From Mycolicibacterium arenosum (GTDB lineage Bacteria; Actinomycetota; Actinomycetes; Mycobacteriales; Mycobacteriaceae): a DNA stretch of 64,000 nucleotides. This document shows, piece after piece, positions 19,825 to 27,761 of this stretch. Location: positions 434,001 to 498,000 of the forward strand of contig NZ_JANDBD010000004.1 in NCBI RefSeq assembly GCF_024320865.1, written 5' to 3'. The notes under the pieces were generated by a model that saw only the letters and a list, made by a program, of their open reading frames with translations, was not told the DNA's origin and did no database searches. The position numbers and the translations under genes were made by a program. How positions within the stretch are numbered: position 1 is the first letter of the stretch; each line of letters begins with the position of its first letter.

Positions 19825-20807
19825 GGCGCGGCGGCGCGCAGCTTGTCCAGCAGCGGTGCGGCGGCCTCCTCGAAGAACGAGTCCTGGTGGTCGCCACCCA
19901 CCTGGACCAGCGCGATGTCGGTGAAGCCGGCTTCCCAATATGCGCTGACCGCCTTGACGATCGCGTCGAGATCCGGGCCGCACGGAATCGACTCGGCGGT
20001 GTCCTCGGGGCGGACGAACTGCGTCGCCCCGGCGAACCCGGCCGTCGTCGGCAGGTCGGCGTTCACCGCCCACCCGCCGGCGAACCAGCGGAACTGGTCG
20101 TGCGCGCGGTCGACGGCGACGTCCCGGTCGCGGTCCCAGCAGATCGGGATCTGGCCGATGACCCTGGAGTCCGCCGCAAGCCCGGTGCCCCGCCTGGCTT
20201 CGTGCCAGCCGTCGACGACGTCCGCCTTCGGTTCGACGGCGATCAGATGGTCCGACAGCGGCGCGAAGACCTCCACCGATCGATCGCCCGACACGGCGGT
20301 GGCGATGGCCACCGGAGTGTCGGGGAGATCCCACAGGCGGGCGGAGTCGACTTGGAAGTAGTCACCCTGCCAGTCGACGAGGTCCCCGGTGAACAGTTCG
20401 CGGATGATCTGGATGGCCTCACGCAGCATGTCCTGCCTGCGACCGATCGTCGGCCAGCCCTGACCCACCACGTGCTCGTTGAGGTTCTCGCCGCTGCCGA
20501 GGCCGAGCGTGAAACGACCCTCGGCGAGGATCTGCAGGGTCGCGGCCTGCTGCGCCACGATCGCGGGGTGGTACCGCATCGTCGGACAGGTGACGTAGGT
20601 CATCAGTTCAGTGGTCTCGGTGGCGTTCGCGACCGCGCCGAGCGTCGTCCACGCGTGCGGCGCATGCCCTTGAGCCGACAGCCACGGCGAGAAGTGGTCG
20701 CTGCAGACCTGGAAGTCGAAACCCGAACGCTCCGCTGCAACCGCGTTGCGCACGAGGTCTTTCGGGCCGTTCTGCTCCGTCATCAGGGTGTAGCCGAATC
20801 GCGTCAT
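19821..20807 (-). CDS. F420-dependent oxidoreductase, G6PDH-like subfamily
   Basis: 328 residues from ATG. It is LLM-type, with the features of the F420-dependent glucose-6-phosphate dehydrogenase-like subfamily: FDFQVCSDHFSPWLSAQGHA near residue 31, CPTMRYHPAIVAQQAATL and LGLGSGENLNEHV. The last two are typical of coenzyme F420 binders in mycobacteria. It is not necessarily the sugar-phosphate enzyme itself, since paralogues act on other substrates. Convergent with the DszA-type gene. Confidence 0.9.
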   Translation of the reverse strand: MTRFGYTLMTEQNGPKDLVRNAVAAERSGFDFQVCSDHFSPWLSAQGHAPHAWTTLGAVANATETTELMTYVTCPTMRYHPAIVAQQAATLQILAEGRFTLGLGSGENLNEHVVGQGWPTIGRRQDMLREAIQIIRELFTGDLVDWQGDYFQVDSARLWDLPDTPVAIATAVSGDRSVEVFAPLSDHLIAVEPKADVVDGWHEARRGTGLAADSRVIGQIPICWDRDRDVAVDRAHDQFRWFAGGWAVNADLPTTAGFAGATQFVRPEDTAESIPCGPDLDAIVKAVSAYWEAGFTDIALVQVGGDHQDSFFEEAAAPLLDKLRAAAP

Positions 20808-20855
20808 GACGCTCGCGTTACCCGCATAGCGAGCCGGAAAACCGGGAGCGGGAGA

Positions 20856-21113
20856 TCAGGGTCCGACGTACGGCATCTGGTTGGACATCTCGTTGATGTT
20901 CAGCAGGAAGCAGTTGGTGCCGCCGAAGCCCAGCGCGCTGCTGGTGACGCAGCGCTGGAAGGTGCCGTCGCCGTTGATGGCGCCGTCGCACGTGGTTCCA
21001 CCGCCCCAGGGCGTCCACCCGCCCTGGCAGCCGGCGCTCGCCGGTGCGGCCGTGCTCAGTGCGATTCCGCTGGCGGCCAGTGCGCCGACCGCGAATGCGA
21101 CGAGAGTTCTCAT
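20856..21113 (-). CDS. Small secreted Cys-containing mycobacterial protein
   Basis: 85 residues with a Sec signal peptide (MRTLVAFAVGALAASGIALS; cleavage after ASA near residue 27). The mature part is short, with four Cys and the motif CDGAINGDGTFQRC, which I know from a family of small secreted mycobacterial proteins of unknown function. The Cys pattern suggests two disulfides. It stands alone, 48 bp downstream of the F420-type gene start, and is probably transcribed from its own promoter. Confidence 0.85.
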   Translation of the reverse strand: MRTLVAFAVGALAASGIALSTAAPASAGCQGGWTPWGGGTTCDGAINGDGTFQRCVTSSALGFGGTNCFLLNINEMSNQMPYVGP

Positions 21114-21523
21114 GGTCCGTCTCCTCGAAGTGCATGCCGTCCGTTCGGCGGCGTGGAGGTTTGCTGTGGGATTGCGTTACCCAAGTGACTGGTGTGCAAT
21201 CTGAAACATGTGTGGCGATTGTTTCGGCAATCACTCACCGACTCGACGCCCCCGCCAAGCGCTCAGGACGTCAGTCTCCAACCCGAGTTCTTAGCTGATC
21301 AACAGTGCAAAACCAAGTTCAACCGCCACCTCCCCGCACATCGCCGAGACCCCCGGTCACGGCGCCGCTGCCGCACAGCGAACTGTCAGAACCGTCTCCA
21401 GAATAACGCCGCTCCGCACTTCTCGACAACGTCCTAACTAGTTTGCGGCGCTGCCGCCAGCACGAACGACTGAGCCCGGCCGACCGCACCGGGTGCGCTC
21501 GACCGGGCTCGCGGCCTACGGCG
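21114..21523. other. Gene-free stretch with a terminator
   Basis: About 410 bp between two minus-strand genes. The end near 21472-21510 holds the terminator of the phasin-like gene. The rest includes the presumed promoter region of the secreted protein gene; I see no further gene or repeat. Confidence 0.5.
21472..21510 (-). terminator. Hairpin downstream of the phasin-like gene
   Basis: GAGCCCGG (21472-21479) pairs with CCGGGCTC (21503-21510), and CGCACC with GGTGCG inside, giving a two-tier GC-rich hairpin 13 bp after the stop. There is no U tract, as is common in actinobacteria. Confidence 0.65.
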
Positions 21524-21832
21524 TCAGTGAGTGTCGTCTTTCGGCGAGCTCAACGCGTGGTCGGCAGCCCGCACGATGCTTCGGTTGAAGTTGAACTGCG
21601 CGGTGACAAGCTGATCAGCCAGTTCGATGGCGGCCTCGACGATGCGGTTGCGAAGCGGCTGAACGGCATCGGGAATCACCTCGTCGATGGTGTGGCGGAA
21701 CTGCTGCAGCGCCTCGCGTGCGGCGTGCTGTCCCGCCTTCGCCGACTCACGCACCTCCTCGGTCAATGCCGCCGCCTTCGGGGCCGCGGTCTCCGACGCC
21801 GCACCGTTCTTCGTGTCGACAGTCTTGGTCAT
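21524..21832 (-). CDS. Phasin-like alpha-helical protein
   Basis: 102 residues from the ATG at 21832, with GAAGGACGAG upstream. The ORF stays open for a further 200 codons, but that extension has no coding character. The N-terminus is Ala/Lys/Thr-rich. From about residue 30 the protein is one long amphipathic helix (EEVRESAKAGQHAAREALQQ, then LRNRIVEAAIELADQLVTAQ). This resembles phasin or granule/lipid-surface proteins of actinobacteria; the match is by pattern only. Confidence 0.75.
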   Translation of the reverse strand: MTKTVDTKNGAASETAAPKAAALTEEVRESAKAGQHAAREALQQFRHTIDEVIPDAVQPLRNRIVEAAIELADQLVTAQFNFNRSIVRAADHALSSPKDDTH

Positions 21833-22155
21833 GGTCTCGTCCTTCAGTCGATATCGGGTACTTGCGTGGCCGACGCTAATCACGCGTGTCTCCGCGCGAT
21901 GCGGCCGAAGGTCACTCAGTGCCGCGCCGTCGGTCCTCGCCACACGGGCACTTCCGCAAACGGCAATGGAGCGATTCCACCGAATCACGCTGTCGCGCAG
22001 GTGAACCGCAGGTCGGCGCCAAGGCGCGGCATCTCGACGAGCCGAAGGTCCGCTCGGCGGGCGCACGCTGGGGCCCATCGGCTCTAGTGGCGGGCCGAGT
22101 CCCGATCGACGATGGGATCCGGACGTGAACCGACTCAACAGGACAGGTGCTAGCG
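21833..22155. other. Gene-free stretch
   Basis: About 320 bp between the phasin-like gene and the broken flavodoxin. It must contain the promoter of the former; I see no gene, strong repeat or recognisable SigF-type promoter in it. Confidence 0.4.
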
Positions 22156-22525
22156 ATGACACCGATACTCGTCGTCCACGGATCCAAACGCGGAGGCACA
22201 CAACGCCGACGCCCTCTGTGACGCGAAAGTGTGGCTGGTCAGCAGCGGTCCGCTGGACGACTCGGCCGCACACCGGGACATCCCGCCGACAGATCAGGTC
22301 CGGAAGCTGGTGACGAGCGTGCATGCGCGCGGTCACGTGACCTCCGGCGGTCGGCTCAGTCTCGACGCGAAGGGTTTTCCGGCTTCCGCCGTGGCCAAGA
22401 CCAAGGCAGGCGATTGGCGGGACGCCGACCACGTTCAGCGGTGGGCGGCATCGCCTGTCGGGGCCTTCGAGTTAGGGGGCGCGACCACGCAATCGGACGT
22501 ACGACGGCGGAATCCCGCGTCGTGA
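22156..22525 (+). pseudogene. Broken flavodoxin-domain gene
   Basis: The ATG at 22156 begins MTPILVVHGSKRGGT, the FMN-phosphate loop of flavodoxins, and then the frame is lost. In another frame the C-terminal half continues with VWLVSSGPLDDSAA, PPTDQVRKLV, HVTSGGRLSLDAKGFPAS and AGDWRDADHVQRWA, which is typical of mycobacterial flavodoxin-domain proteins. About 60-80 central residues are missing and the frames do not match, so a deletion plus frameshift destroyed the gene. Its residual stop abuts the 3' end of the convergent tRNA-Val gene. Confidence 0.82.
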
Positions 22526-22600
22526 TGGTGGTCCCGGCTGGGATCGAACCAGCGACCTTCCGCGTGTGAGGCGGACGCTCTCCCCCTGAGCTACGAGACC
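22526..22600 (-). tRNA. tRNA-Val (CAC)
   Basis: The minus strand folds as a cloverleaf. Acceptor GGTCTCG pairs with CGGGACC, the T arm is GCTGG-TTCGATC-CCAGC, and the anticodon stem TCCGC/GCGGA encloses CTCACAC, giving anticodon CAC (reads GUG). The 3' CCA is encoded. Confidence 0.95.
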
Positions 22601-22686
22601 GGGGAGCATCGACTCGTCGTCGATGAACGACAGACATTAACACGGTGCGGCGTCCCGCCGGGAATCCCGCCGGTAGGGTGACGCGC

Positions 22687-23232
22687 ATGACGCTCCGGTG
22701 CGCCGTCGTGATGCTGGCCGTCGCGGGGTCGGTGCTCGCGGGCTGCGGTGACGAGAAGTCCGCCACCGCAACGCCGTCGGAGTCATCCATGTCGCGGGCC
22801 ACCGCGCCGAACGAGCCGACGAGCGACGCCGCGTCAGCGAGCCGTCCGCCGAAGACGGTCGCGACGACAGAAGCCGACGACGAGGAGTTGGCGGATCTCG
22901 TCGGGTTCACCTCCCCGACCGGGGCCATCGGCTGCGTGCTCGACGACACCTACGTCCGATGCGACGTGTCCGAGCAGGCCTGGACCCTGCCGCCGCGCCC
23001 CGCGGACTGCGAGTTCGACTACGGCCAGGGCGTCAGCATGTCGGCCGGCGAGCCCGCGGAGGTCGTCTGCGCCGGGGACACCACCGCGAATGCCGGGCCG
23101 CCGCTGGCGTACGGACAGTCGGTCACCGTCGGATCACTGAGCTGTGAGAGCGCCGAGACCGGAGTCACCTGCCGCGACGCGGACAGCGGTCACGGCTTCA
23201 CCGTGGCACGTGAGACCTACACGATCTTCTAG
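22687..23232 (+). CDS. DUF6636-type lipoprotein
   Basis: 181 residues from the ATG at 22687. The lipoprotein signal is MTLRCAVVMLAVAGSVLAGC with lipobox LAGC (Cys20). A Ser/Thr/Pro-rich linker follows to about residue 75, then a domain with FTSPTGAIGCVL, YVRCDVSE, FDYGQGVSM, VVCAGDT, YGQSVTVG and HGFTVARETY. The same domain forms the next gene at 23286. Paired Cys suggest disulfides outside the membrane. Function unknown. Confidence 0.88.
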   Translation: MTLRCAVVMLAVAGSVLAGCGDEKSATATPSESSMSRATAPNEPTSDAASASRPPKTVATTEADDEELADLVGFTSPTGAIGCVLDDTYVRCDVSEQAWTLPPRPADCEFDYGQGVSMSAGEPAEVVCAGDTTANAGPPLAYGQSVTVGSLSCESAETGVTCRDADSGHGFTVARETYTIF

Positions 23233-23285
23233 TCGCCAAGAACACGCCAAGAACGCCTCAAGCAGAGGTTCGTAGCGTCAGAGTC

Positions 23286-23726
23286 ATGAAACGCCTCGCC
23301 CTCATCGCCCTGTCCGCTGCGACGCCCATCGTCGCCACATTGTTCCCGGGCGCCGCCTCCGCTGAGACCTTCAACGTCAACGGTCCGGGGAACTTCACCT
23401 CGCCATCGGGCAACATCTCCTGCGCCATAGAGCCCGGGTCGGTGCGCTGCGACATCAAGGAGCGCGACTGGAGCCCGCCGGCCCGCCCGTCGAGCTGCAA
23501 CGAGAACGTCGGCTTCGGCCAGGGCATCACCCTGTCGACCGGCCAGGAGGCTGAGTTCGTCTGCGCGGGCGACACCACGTTCGGCGTCGGGAAGCCCCTC
23601 GCCTACGGCGACACCATCGTCTCGGGCGTCATCGAGTGCACCAGCGAGGAGTCCGGCATCCAGTGCTGGGACACCCAGTACGGCGGCGAGTTCACCCTCG
23701 CCCGCGAGGGCTACGACTTGGACTGA
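23286..23726 (+). CDS. Secreted DUF6636 protein
   Basis: 146 residues with a Sec signal (MKRLALIALSAATPIVATLF, cleavage after ASA near residue 26). The mature part is the same domain as in the lipoprotein upstream (FTSPSGNISCAI, VRCDIKERDW, GFGQGITLS, FVCAGDTTFG, FTLAREGYDLD) but without the lipobox and linker. The tandem arrangement, 53 bp apart, points to a duplication giving one membrane-anchored and one released copy. Function unknown. Confidence 0.88.
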   Translation: MKRLALIALSAATPIVATLFPGAASAETFNVNGPGNFTSPSGNISCAIEPGSVRCDIKERDWSPPARPSSCNENVGFGQGITLSTGQEAEFVCAGDTTFGVGKPLAYGDTIVSGVIECTSEESGIQCWDTQYGGEFTLAREGYDLD

Positions 23727-23814
23727 CGTGCCCGGTGCGCAAGGGATTTGTGTGGCCTCACCCGTGTGGACTAGTGTCTCTCTTCGCGACGGGCGACGAT
23801 CTCGCCCGTGGCAC

Positions 23815-23887
23815 GCGGATGTAGCGCAGTTGGTAGCGCATCACCTTGCCAAGGTGAGGGTCGCGGGTTCGAATCCCGTCATCCGCT
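23815..23887 (+). tRNA. tRNA-Gly (GCC)
   Basis: Acceptor GCGGATG pairs with CATCCGC; the anticodon stem TCACC/GGTGA encloses TTGCCAA, giving anticodon GCC. The T loop TTCGAAT is normal. No CCA is encoded. First of a Gly-Cys-Val tRNA cluster. Confidence 0.96.
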
Positions 23888-23915
23888 CGAAGGTGCAAGT
23901 GGCATCAACCCCAGC

Positions 23916-23989
23916 GGTGGAGTGGCCGAGTGGTGAGGCAACGGCCTGCAAAGCCGTGCACACGGGTTCGATTCCCGTCTCCACCTCCA
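23916..23989 (+). tRNA. tRNA-Cys (GCA)
   Basis: Acceptor GGTGGAG pairs with CTCCACC; the anticodon stem ACGGC/GCCGT encloses CTGCAAA, giving anticodon GCA. Discriminator U73 is the known identity base of tRNA-Cys. CCA follows. Confidence 0.96.
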
Positions 23990-24000
23990 AGTTGGACCCG

Positions 24001-24075
24001 GCGCGATTAGCTCAGCGGGAGAGCGCTTCCCTGACACGGAAGAGGTCACTGGTTCAATCCCAGTATCGCGCACCA
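24001..24075 (+). tRNA. tRNA-Val (GAC)
   Basis: Acceptor GCGCGAT pairs with ATCGCGC; the anticodon stem CTTCC/GGAAG encloses CTGACAC, giving anticodon GAC. The 3' CCA is encoded. Last gene of the tRNA cluster. Confidence 0.96.
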
Positions 24076-24250
24076 TGTTTCGCCGCTCGGCTTCGGTGAA
24101 CCTCCTCACCGGCAAGGGCTTGCTCCACATCGCCCGATCAGAAACATCGCCCTTCAGAGCGAACTTCCCCGTCGTTTGTTCATCCTGTGATCGGTGTGGG
24201 CGCGCCGATGGACCTCCGTTCGAACCCCTGCATTAGGACACCCAAACGGG

Positions 24251-24284
24251 TCCGGACCCCTCGCACTGCGGCGAGAGGTCCGGA
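24251..24284 (-). terminator. Hairpin downstream of the 2-TM protein gene
   Basis: TCCGGACC (24251-24258) with GGTCCGGA (24277-24284) and CTCGC with GCGAG inside form a long hairpin about 30 bp past the stop of the minus-strand gene at 24316. It may also stop transcription coming from the tRNA cluster. Confidence 0.65.
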
Positions 24285-24315
24285 TGAGGCCGCTCAGAAG
24301 GCGGCAGCACGCTGA

Positions 24316-24642
24316 TTAGGCGTCGTCGTGATGGCGGCTGCCCGCCTTCGCAATTCCGCGGCTGACCATGTAGCCGACGGCCAGGATCACGACGTAGAGC
24401 CATGCCTTGTCGGCCACGAAGTAGTCGCCTCGGCTGTCGGTGTCCTGGACCAGGTAGGAAGCGATCAGTACACCGATGGTCGCCACGATGAAGACGATGA
24501 ACTCGGTCGTCTTGAACGAGGCCTTCGTCTCGCGACCGCGGGGGGCGGTGACCACGCGGTTCGGTTGCGCGTTCGCCGGGGCGCCGTGAGTGTTCGGCGC
24601 GTCGGTGCGATGTACTGGACTGGGACTATTGGTGGTGGTCAT
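24316..24642 (-). CDS. Small two-TM membrane protein
   Basis: 108 residues from the ATG at 24642 with GAGGAG 8 nt upstream. The first 45 residues are polar. Two hydrophobic segments follow: TTEFIVFIVATIGVLIASYL (about 45-64) and WLYVVILAVGYMVSRG (about 80-96), with a charged tail ending RHHDDA. I recall similar short proteins as general-stress genes in mycobacteria, but the family function is unknown. Confidence 0.8.
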   Translation of the reverse strand: MTTTNSPSPVHRTDAPNTHGAPANAQPNRVVTAPRGRETKASFKTTEFIVFIVATIGVLIASYLVQDTDSRGDYFVADKAWLYVVILAVGYMVSRGIAKAGSRHHDDA

Positions 24643-25014
24643 TGTGAAGCTCCTCGTATTGCGTTGAATGGTCGTCGATCGCATTGATCTGTCGCGGATG
24701 ACGCCGCGCCGGAATGGGATCGATACCGCTAGCTTCAGCATCGGCCTCGCCAGGAGTGCCCGTCGTAGCCCGTTCGAAACAGTGCCGTGGTCCTCCCGAC
24801 CCGGCCGCCACCGCGCAGGTGGCGGCGGTGACAGGCGTGGAAGCCACGTGCCGAAGGTCACCGACCACTCTGAAGCGCGAGCACCAGCCCGGCATGCGGC
24901 TAAGCTCGTCCTCATCGCTTCGAGCCAGGATGACCGCATTTAAGGACTCGTGTGTAAGCCTTGCTGCAAAGGGAACATGGCGGCACTGAACCGAACAGAA
25001 TCGAGGTACCTCAC
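24643..25014. other. Divergent promoter region
   Basis: About 370 bp between the minus-strand 2-TM gene and the GAF-ANTAR gene. It must hold both promoters; I could not single out a convincing promoter, repeat or gene. Confidence 0.4.
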
Positions 25015-25713
25015 GTGCTGCCTTCGCCAAGCCGGACTGATTTAGCACGGTCGCTGGGAGACCTCGCGCTCGCGATGGAAAGCAAGCTCGACGTCGAATC
25101 GGTACTGAGAACAATTACGGCTGGCGCCGTAGCCATAGTTCCGGGTGTGCGCTGGGCGGGGATCTCGTTGATACAAGGACGTGTCATCCAGGCGCGCGTC
25201 CCCACGGATCCCCTCGTCGCGAAAATCGACGAACTTCAGTCCGAGCTCGATGAGGGGCCATGCATCACGGCGCTGCGTGAATGTCACACCGTCCACATCG
25301 ACGACATGTCGCAGGAAACTCGCTGGCCCAGATTCGCCGCGGCGGCGCTCAAACTCGGAGTAAGGACCTCGCTGTCCTTTCAGCTGTTCGTTCTCAACGA
25401 CAACCTGGGGTCACTCAACCTCTACGGCGAAAAGGCATCCGTCTTCGACGAGGACTCCATCTTCTACGGCGAGATCCTTGCCCAGCACGCCGCCGTCGCC
25501 ATGGCCGGCTCGAAGGCCGTCGAACAAATGCAGCGCGCGATCGCCAGCCGCGACGCCATCGGTCAAGCCAAGGGCATCATCATGGAGCGCTTCCATATCG
25601 ACGCCGTCCAGGCCTTCGCACTATTGACGAGGCTGTCGCAGGATTCGAACACCAAACTGGTCGATCTCGCGAAGAACGTCATCGACACCGCAACCGGCGA
25701 TGATGGACGTTAA
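25015..25713 (+). CDS. GAF-ANTAR protein
   Basis: 232 residues from the GTG at 25015 with GAGG upstream; an in-frame TTG 54 nt earlier is less likely. A GAF domain fills about residues 10-165 (SVLRTITAGAVAIVPGVRWA, LQSELDEGPC, RTSLSFQLFV, LNLYG). The ANTAR domain occupies the C-terminus (SRDAIGQAKGIIMERFHIDA, AFALLTRLSQ). ANTAR domains bind nascent RNA hairpins and act as antiterminators; the GAF part would sense a small molecule. The pseudogene at 26422 is a close paralogue. No kinase is adjacent. Confidence 0.92.
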   Translation: MLPSPSRTDLARSLGDLALAMESKLDVESVLRTITAGAVAIVPGVRWAGISLIQGRVIQARVPTDPLVAKIDELQSELDEGPCITALRECHTVHIDDMSQETRWPRFAAAALKLGVRTSLSFQLFVLNDNLGSLNLYGEKASVFDEDSIFYGEILAQHAAVAMAGSKAVEQMQRAIASRDAIGQAKGIIMERFHIDAVQAFALLTRLSQDSNTKLVDLAKNVIDTATGDDGR

Positions 25714-26039
25714 AGGGTCCCACTCGACATTCCGCTGAATCACGTCCATCGGGGATTTCAGCAGTGAATTTCGGACCGGGAAGCTGGGTTGCGCCGACGG
25801 ACACATCCCGGCCGATCTCTCGGGCGCCAGCGGCCGACCGCAGCAATCCTTTCTCCTAGCAAATGACTCCGCATCGTCCTCGGCGACGTAAACGTTACAT
25901 GTTTCTTACGTCTAGCACCGGGTATGAGACCGAAGCGGCGCGCTATTCCGCTCGTCGCAGCAAGCCAAGGACTCAAGACGCCGGTCCTACGGCAATCCGG
26001 CTCGCATTCGCGACAGCCGACTACCCACAGGAGCAACAC
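25714..26039. other. Gene-free stretch with a SigF-type promoter
   Basis: About 330 bp after the GAF-ANTAR gene. Its only clear signal is the SigF-like promoter at 25901-25925, about 115 bp upstream of the next gene. Confidence 0.5.
25901..25925 (+). promoter_or_regulatory. SigF-type promoter for the WGxxGxxG protein
   Basis: GTTT (25901-25904), a 15-nt spacer and GGGTAT (25920-25925) match the known mycobacterial SigF consensus GTTT-N15-17-GGGTA. The promoter faces the secreted protein gene at 26040. A SigF-family sigma factor is encoded at 12263. Confidence 0.7.
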
Positions 26040-26321
26040 ATGCATAAGACACTGGGCGTCACCCTGACCACGGCAGCACTCTTGTTCGGCGGCGCTGGAG
26101 TCGCCACCGCCGCCACACCCACCGCACCGATGTCGACGTCGACCACCGTCACGCTCGCGGCGGACACCGACGCAGACGATGACGGCGACAACGGCCTGTG
26201 GGGCCTCGCCGGCCTGCTGGGCTTGATCGGGCTCGCGGGCCTGAAGCGCCGCAAGGACCAGGCAGTCGTGGGCAACCCGGCGGCGCCCGGCTACGGCAAC
26301 CCGCAGCAGCCCCGCGTCTAA
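26040..26321 (+). CDS. WGxxGxxG-type small exported protein
   Basis: 93 residues from the ATG at 26040, with AGGAG 6 nt upstream. A signal peptide ends near ATAA (residue 25). A short acidic stretch (ADTDADDDGDN) precedes LWGLAGLLGLIGLAGLKRRKD, which fits the WGxxGxxG tail that anchors such proteins in the membrane, followed by a polar Pro/Gly end. Function unknown; expression is probably stress-linked through the SigF-like promoter upstream. Confidence 0.85.
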   Translation: MHKTLGVTLTTAALLFGGAGVATAATPTAPMSTSTTVTLAADTDADDDGDNGLWGLAGLLGLIGLAGLKRRKDQAVVGNPAAPGYGNPQQPRV

Positions 26322-26338
26322 ACCGCAGCAGACACACT

Positions 26339-26367
26339 CGGCCCGTCACCGTCGCGGTGACGGGCCG
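26339..26367 (+). terminator. Strong hairpin terminator
   Basis: CGGCCCGTCACC and GGTGACGGGCCG, 12 bp each and perfectly complementary, enclose GTCGC, 18 bp after the stop of the WGxxGxxG gene. It may work in both directions, as the frameshifted GAF-ANTAR gene converges on it. Confidence 0.8.
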
Positions 26368-26421
26368 ATGTGATGTCGGCATGTCGAAGCACAACCGGTT
26401 CGCGGCCGCACCAGCGGCAAG

Positions 26422-27125
26422 TCATCCGTGAGGCTGTTTCTCCGCGACGTCGTCTTCATGCATCAGCACCAGCTTCCCGGCTATGTCATGCAGTTTGTGG
26501 TTGGTGTTCTGCGAAACCCGCAATAACATCGCGAAAGCCTGCTGACCGGACACCGAATTGCGTGCCATCAGTAGACCTTTGGCTTGCCCGATAACATCGC
26601 GGCTGGACAGCGCCCGACGGAACTGGTCATCTGCTGCACTGGCCGCCAGAGCGACCGACGCGTGTTGGGCCAGGATTTCGCCCATCCGGCGGCTGTCGTC
26701 GGTAAAGGCGCCTGTCTCGGAACCGTAGAGGTTGAGCGCGCCGAACGTGGTGTGGGTGACGAACAATTGGAATGAGAGCATGCTCCGGATTCCACGCGCG
26801 CGAATGCGGCTGCCGAGAAGCGGGGCCACCGCTCTTCGATTTCCATGTTGCGGATGTGGACCGTGTGATGATCGCGAAGCGCACTGACACACGGGCCGTC
26901 GTTCAGTTCGGACTGCAAGACGTCGAGCTCGGCGATTAGCGGTGCTGTGGGCACCCGCGCCACGATTTTCGGGGCTTGGATATACGAGACGCCTGCCCAT
27001 CGCGCCCCTGGGACCATGTCGACCGAACTATCGACGATCATCCGCAGCAGGGACTCGGGATTCGACTCGTCCTGGAGAGCTACTGCGAACTCCCCCAGCA
27101 ATGCCGCCAGGTGATTGTTCTCCAT
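26422..27125 (-). pseudogene. GAF-ANTAR gene with a frameshift in a CG repeat
   Basis: The ATG at 27125 follows GGAGGAGGG. The first frame gives the GAF domain (ESLLRMIVDSSVDMVPGARW, LQSELNDGPC, RWPRFSAAAFAR) and is then lost. The second frame continues GIRSMLSFQLFV, NLYGSETGAF and the ANTAR domain (SRDVIGQAKGLLMARN, AFAMLLRVSQ). Aligned with the intact paralogue at 25015, the two halves fit without gap if 2 nt are removed from the (CG)4 run at 26795-26802. This could be a mutation, a phase-variable tract or an assembly error. Without it the protein would have about 230 residues. Confidence 0.88.
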
Positions 27126-27437
27126 GGCCCTCCTCCGGCCTTCACCCACGGCCGCCAGCGGAGGGATCTGGACCAGCGGGACCTGACTAGCGCGCCGATG
27201 CACCAACGCACCAGACGTGCAACGGTTCTACCCATTCCCGAGGAATCGCACACCCCTGGATCACTGATGTTGATCTACAGCTGCGCCTCGGGCGTTGGAG
27301 AGTCCAGCGCGCCGACGACCTCGCAGACCGACCGGTGGACGCTCAGTTCAAGAATGGCTGAAGTCGCTTAGCCTCGCCTACATCGGGGTAGCACCCACGG
27401 CGGGACGGAGACGTTGGCCGGCCATCACTCCATCCAA

Positions 27438-27471
27438 GCCCTTGGTGGTTCAGGACGTAGCCACCAAGGGC
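27438..27471. repeat. Perfect 11-bp inverted repeat
   Basis: GCCCTTGGTGG (27438-27448) and CCACCAAGGGC (27461-27471) are perfectly inverted around 12 nt. It lies 16 bp before a second hairpin, and no gene ends nearby. Confidence 0.75.
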
Positions 27472-27486
27472 GCCCGAGTGTTGAAC

Positions 27487-27536
27487 GGGTCTCGCCGACT
27501 CCCGCTCAGCGGCACGTCGGGAGTCGGCAGAGACCC
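27487..27536. repeat. Near-perfect 18-bp inverted repeat
   Basis: GGGTCTC plus GCCGACTCCCG (27487-27504) pair with CGGGAGTCGGC and GAGACCC (27518-27536), with a single bulged A. With the hairpin before it, this forms a double stem-loop that could be a terminator pair or a small structured RNA. Confidence 0.75.
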
Positions 27537-27761
27537 TATGCGGGTGCGGCCCGGCACACGGCCATCACCCGCCTGAAACCAACCTACGCACGGGCGCCTG
27601 AGGCGCTGCTGAGAGCGTGAAGTGCGGGTCGGAAAATCCTCGGGCACAGCGCATTTCGGCAGTTTGCACCCCGCCCGATTCACGTCGGATGCCCCCCGAC
27701 TGGGCATTTCCGCCATTCGTAAGTAAATTGATGAGGCAAGATCGCCGGGTCGGGGGGTTCC

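Larger units (their letters stand above)
27126..27761. other. Gene-free stretch with two tandem hairpins
   Basis: About 640 bp between a minus-strand and a plus-strand gene start. The small ORFs in it look random. The middle holds two strong inverted repeats (27438-27471 and 27487-27536), described separately. The ends should carry the divergent promoters. Confidence 0.55.

Noticed and set aside
21190..21245. Small hairpin GATTG/CAATC upstream of the secreted protein gene
   Set aside because: A five-base stem is too short to be meaningful.
21524..22432. 302-residue ORF covering the phasin-like gene
   Set aside because: Only the last 102 residues have protein-like composition, and an ATG with a good ribosome site starts them.
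23815..24075. Integration site or genomic island next to the tRNA cluster
   Set aside because: No integrase, transposase or attachment-site repeat was found near the tRNAs.
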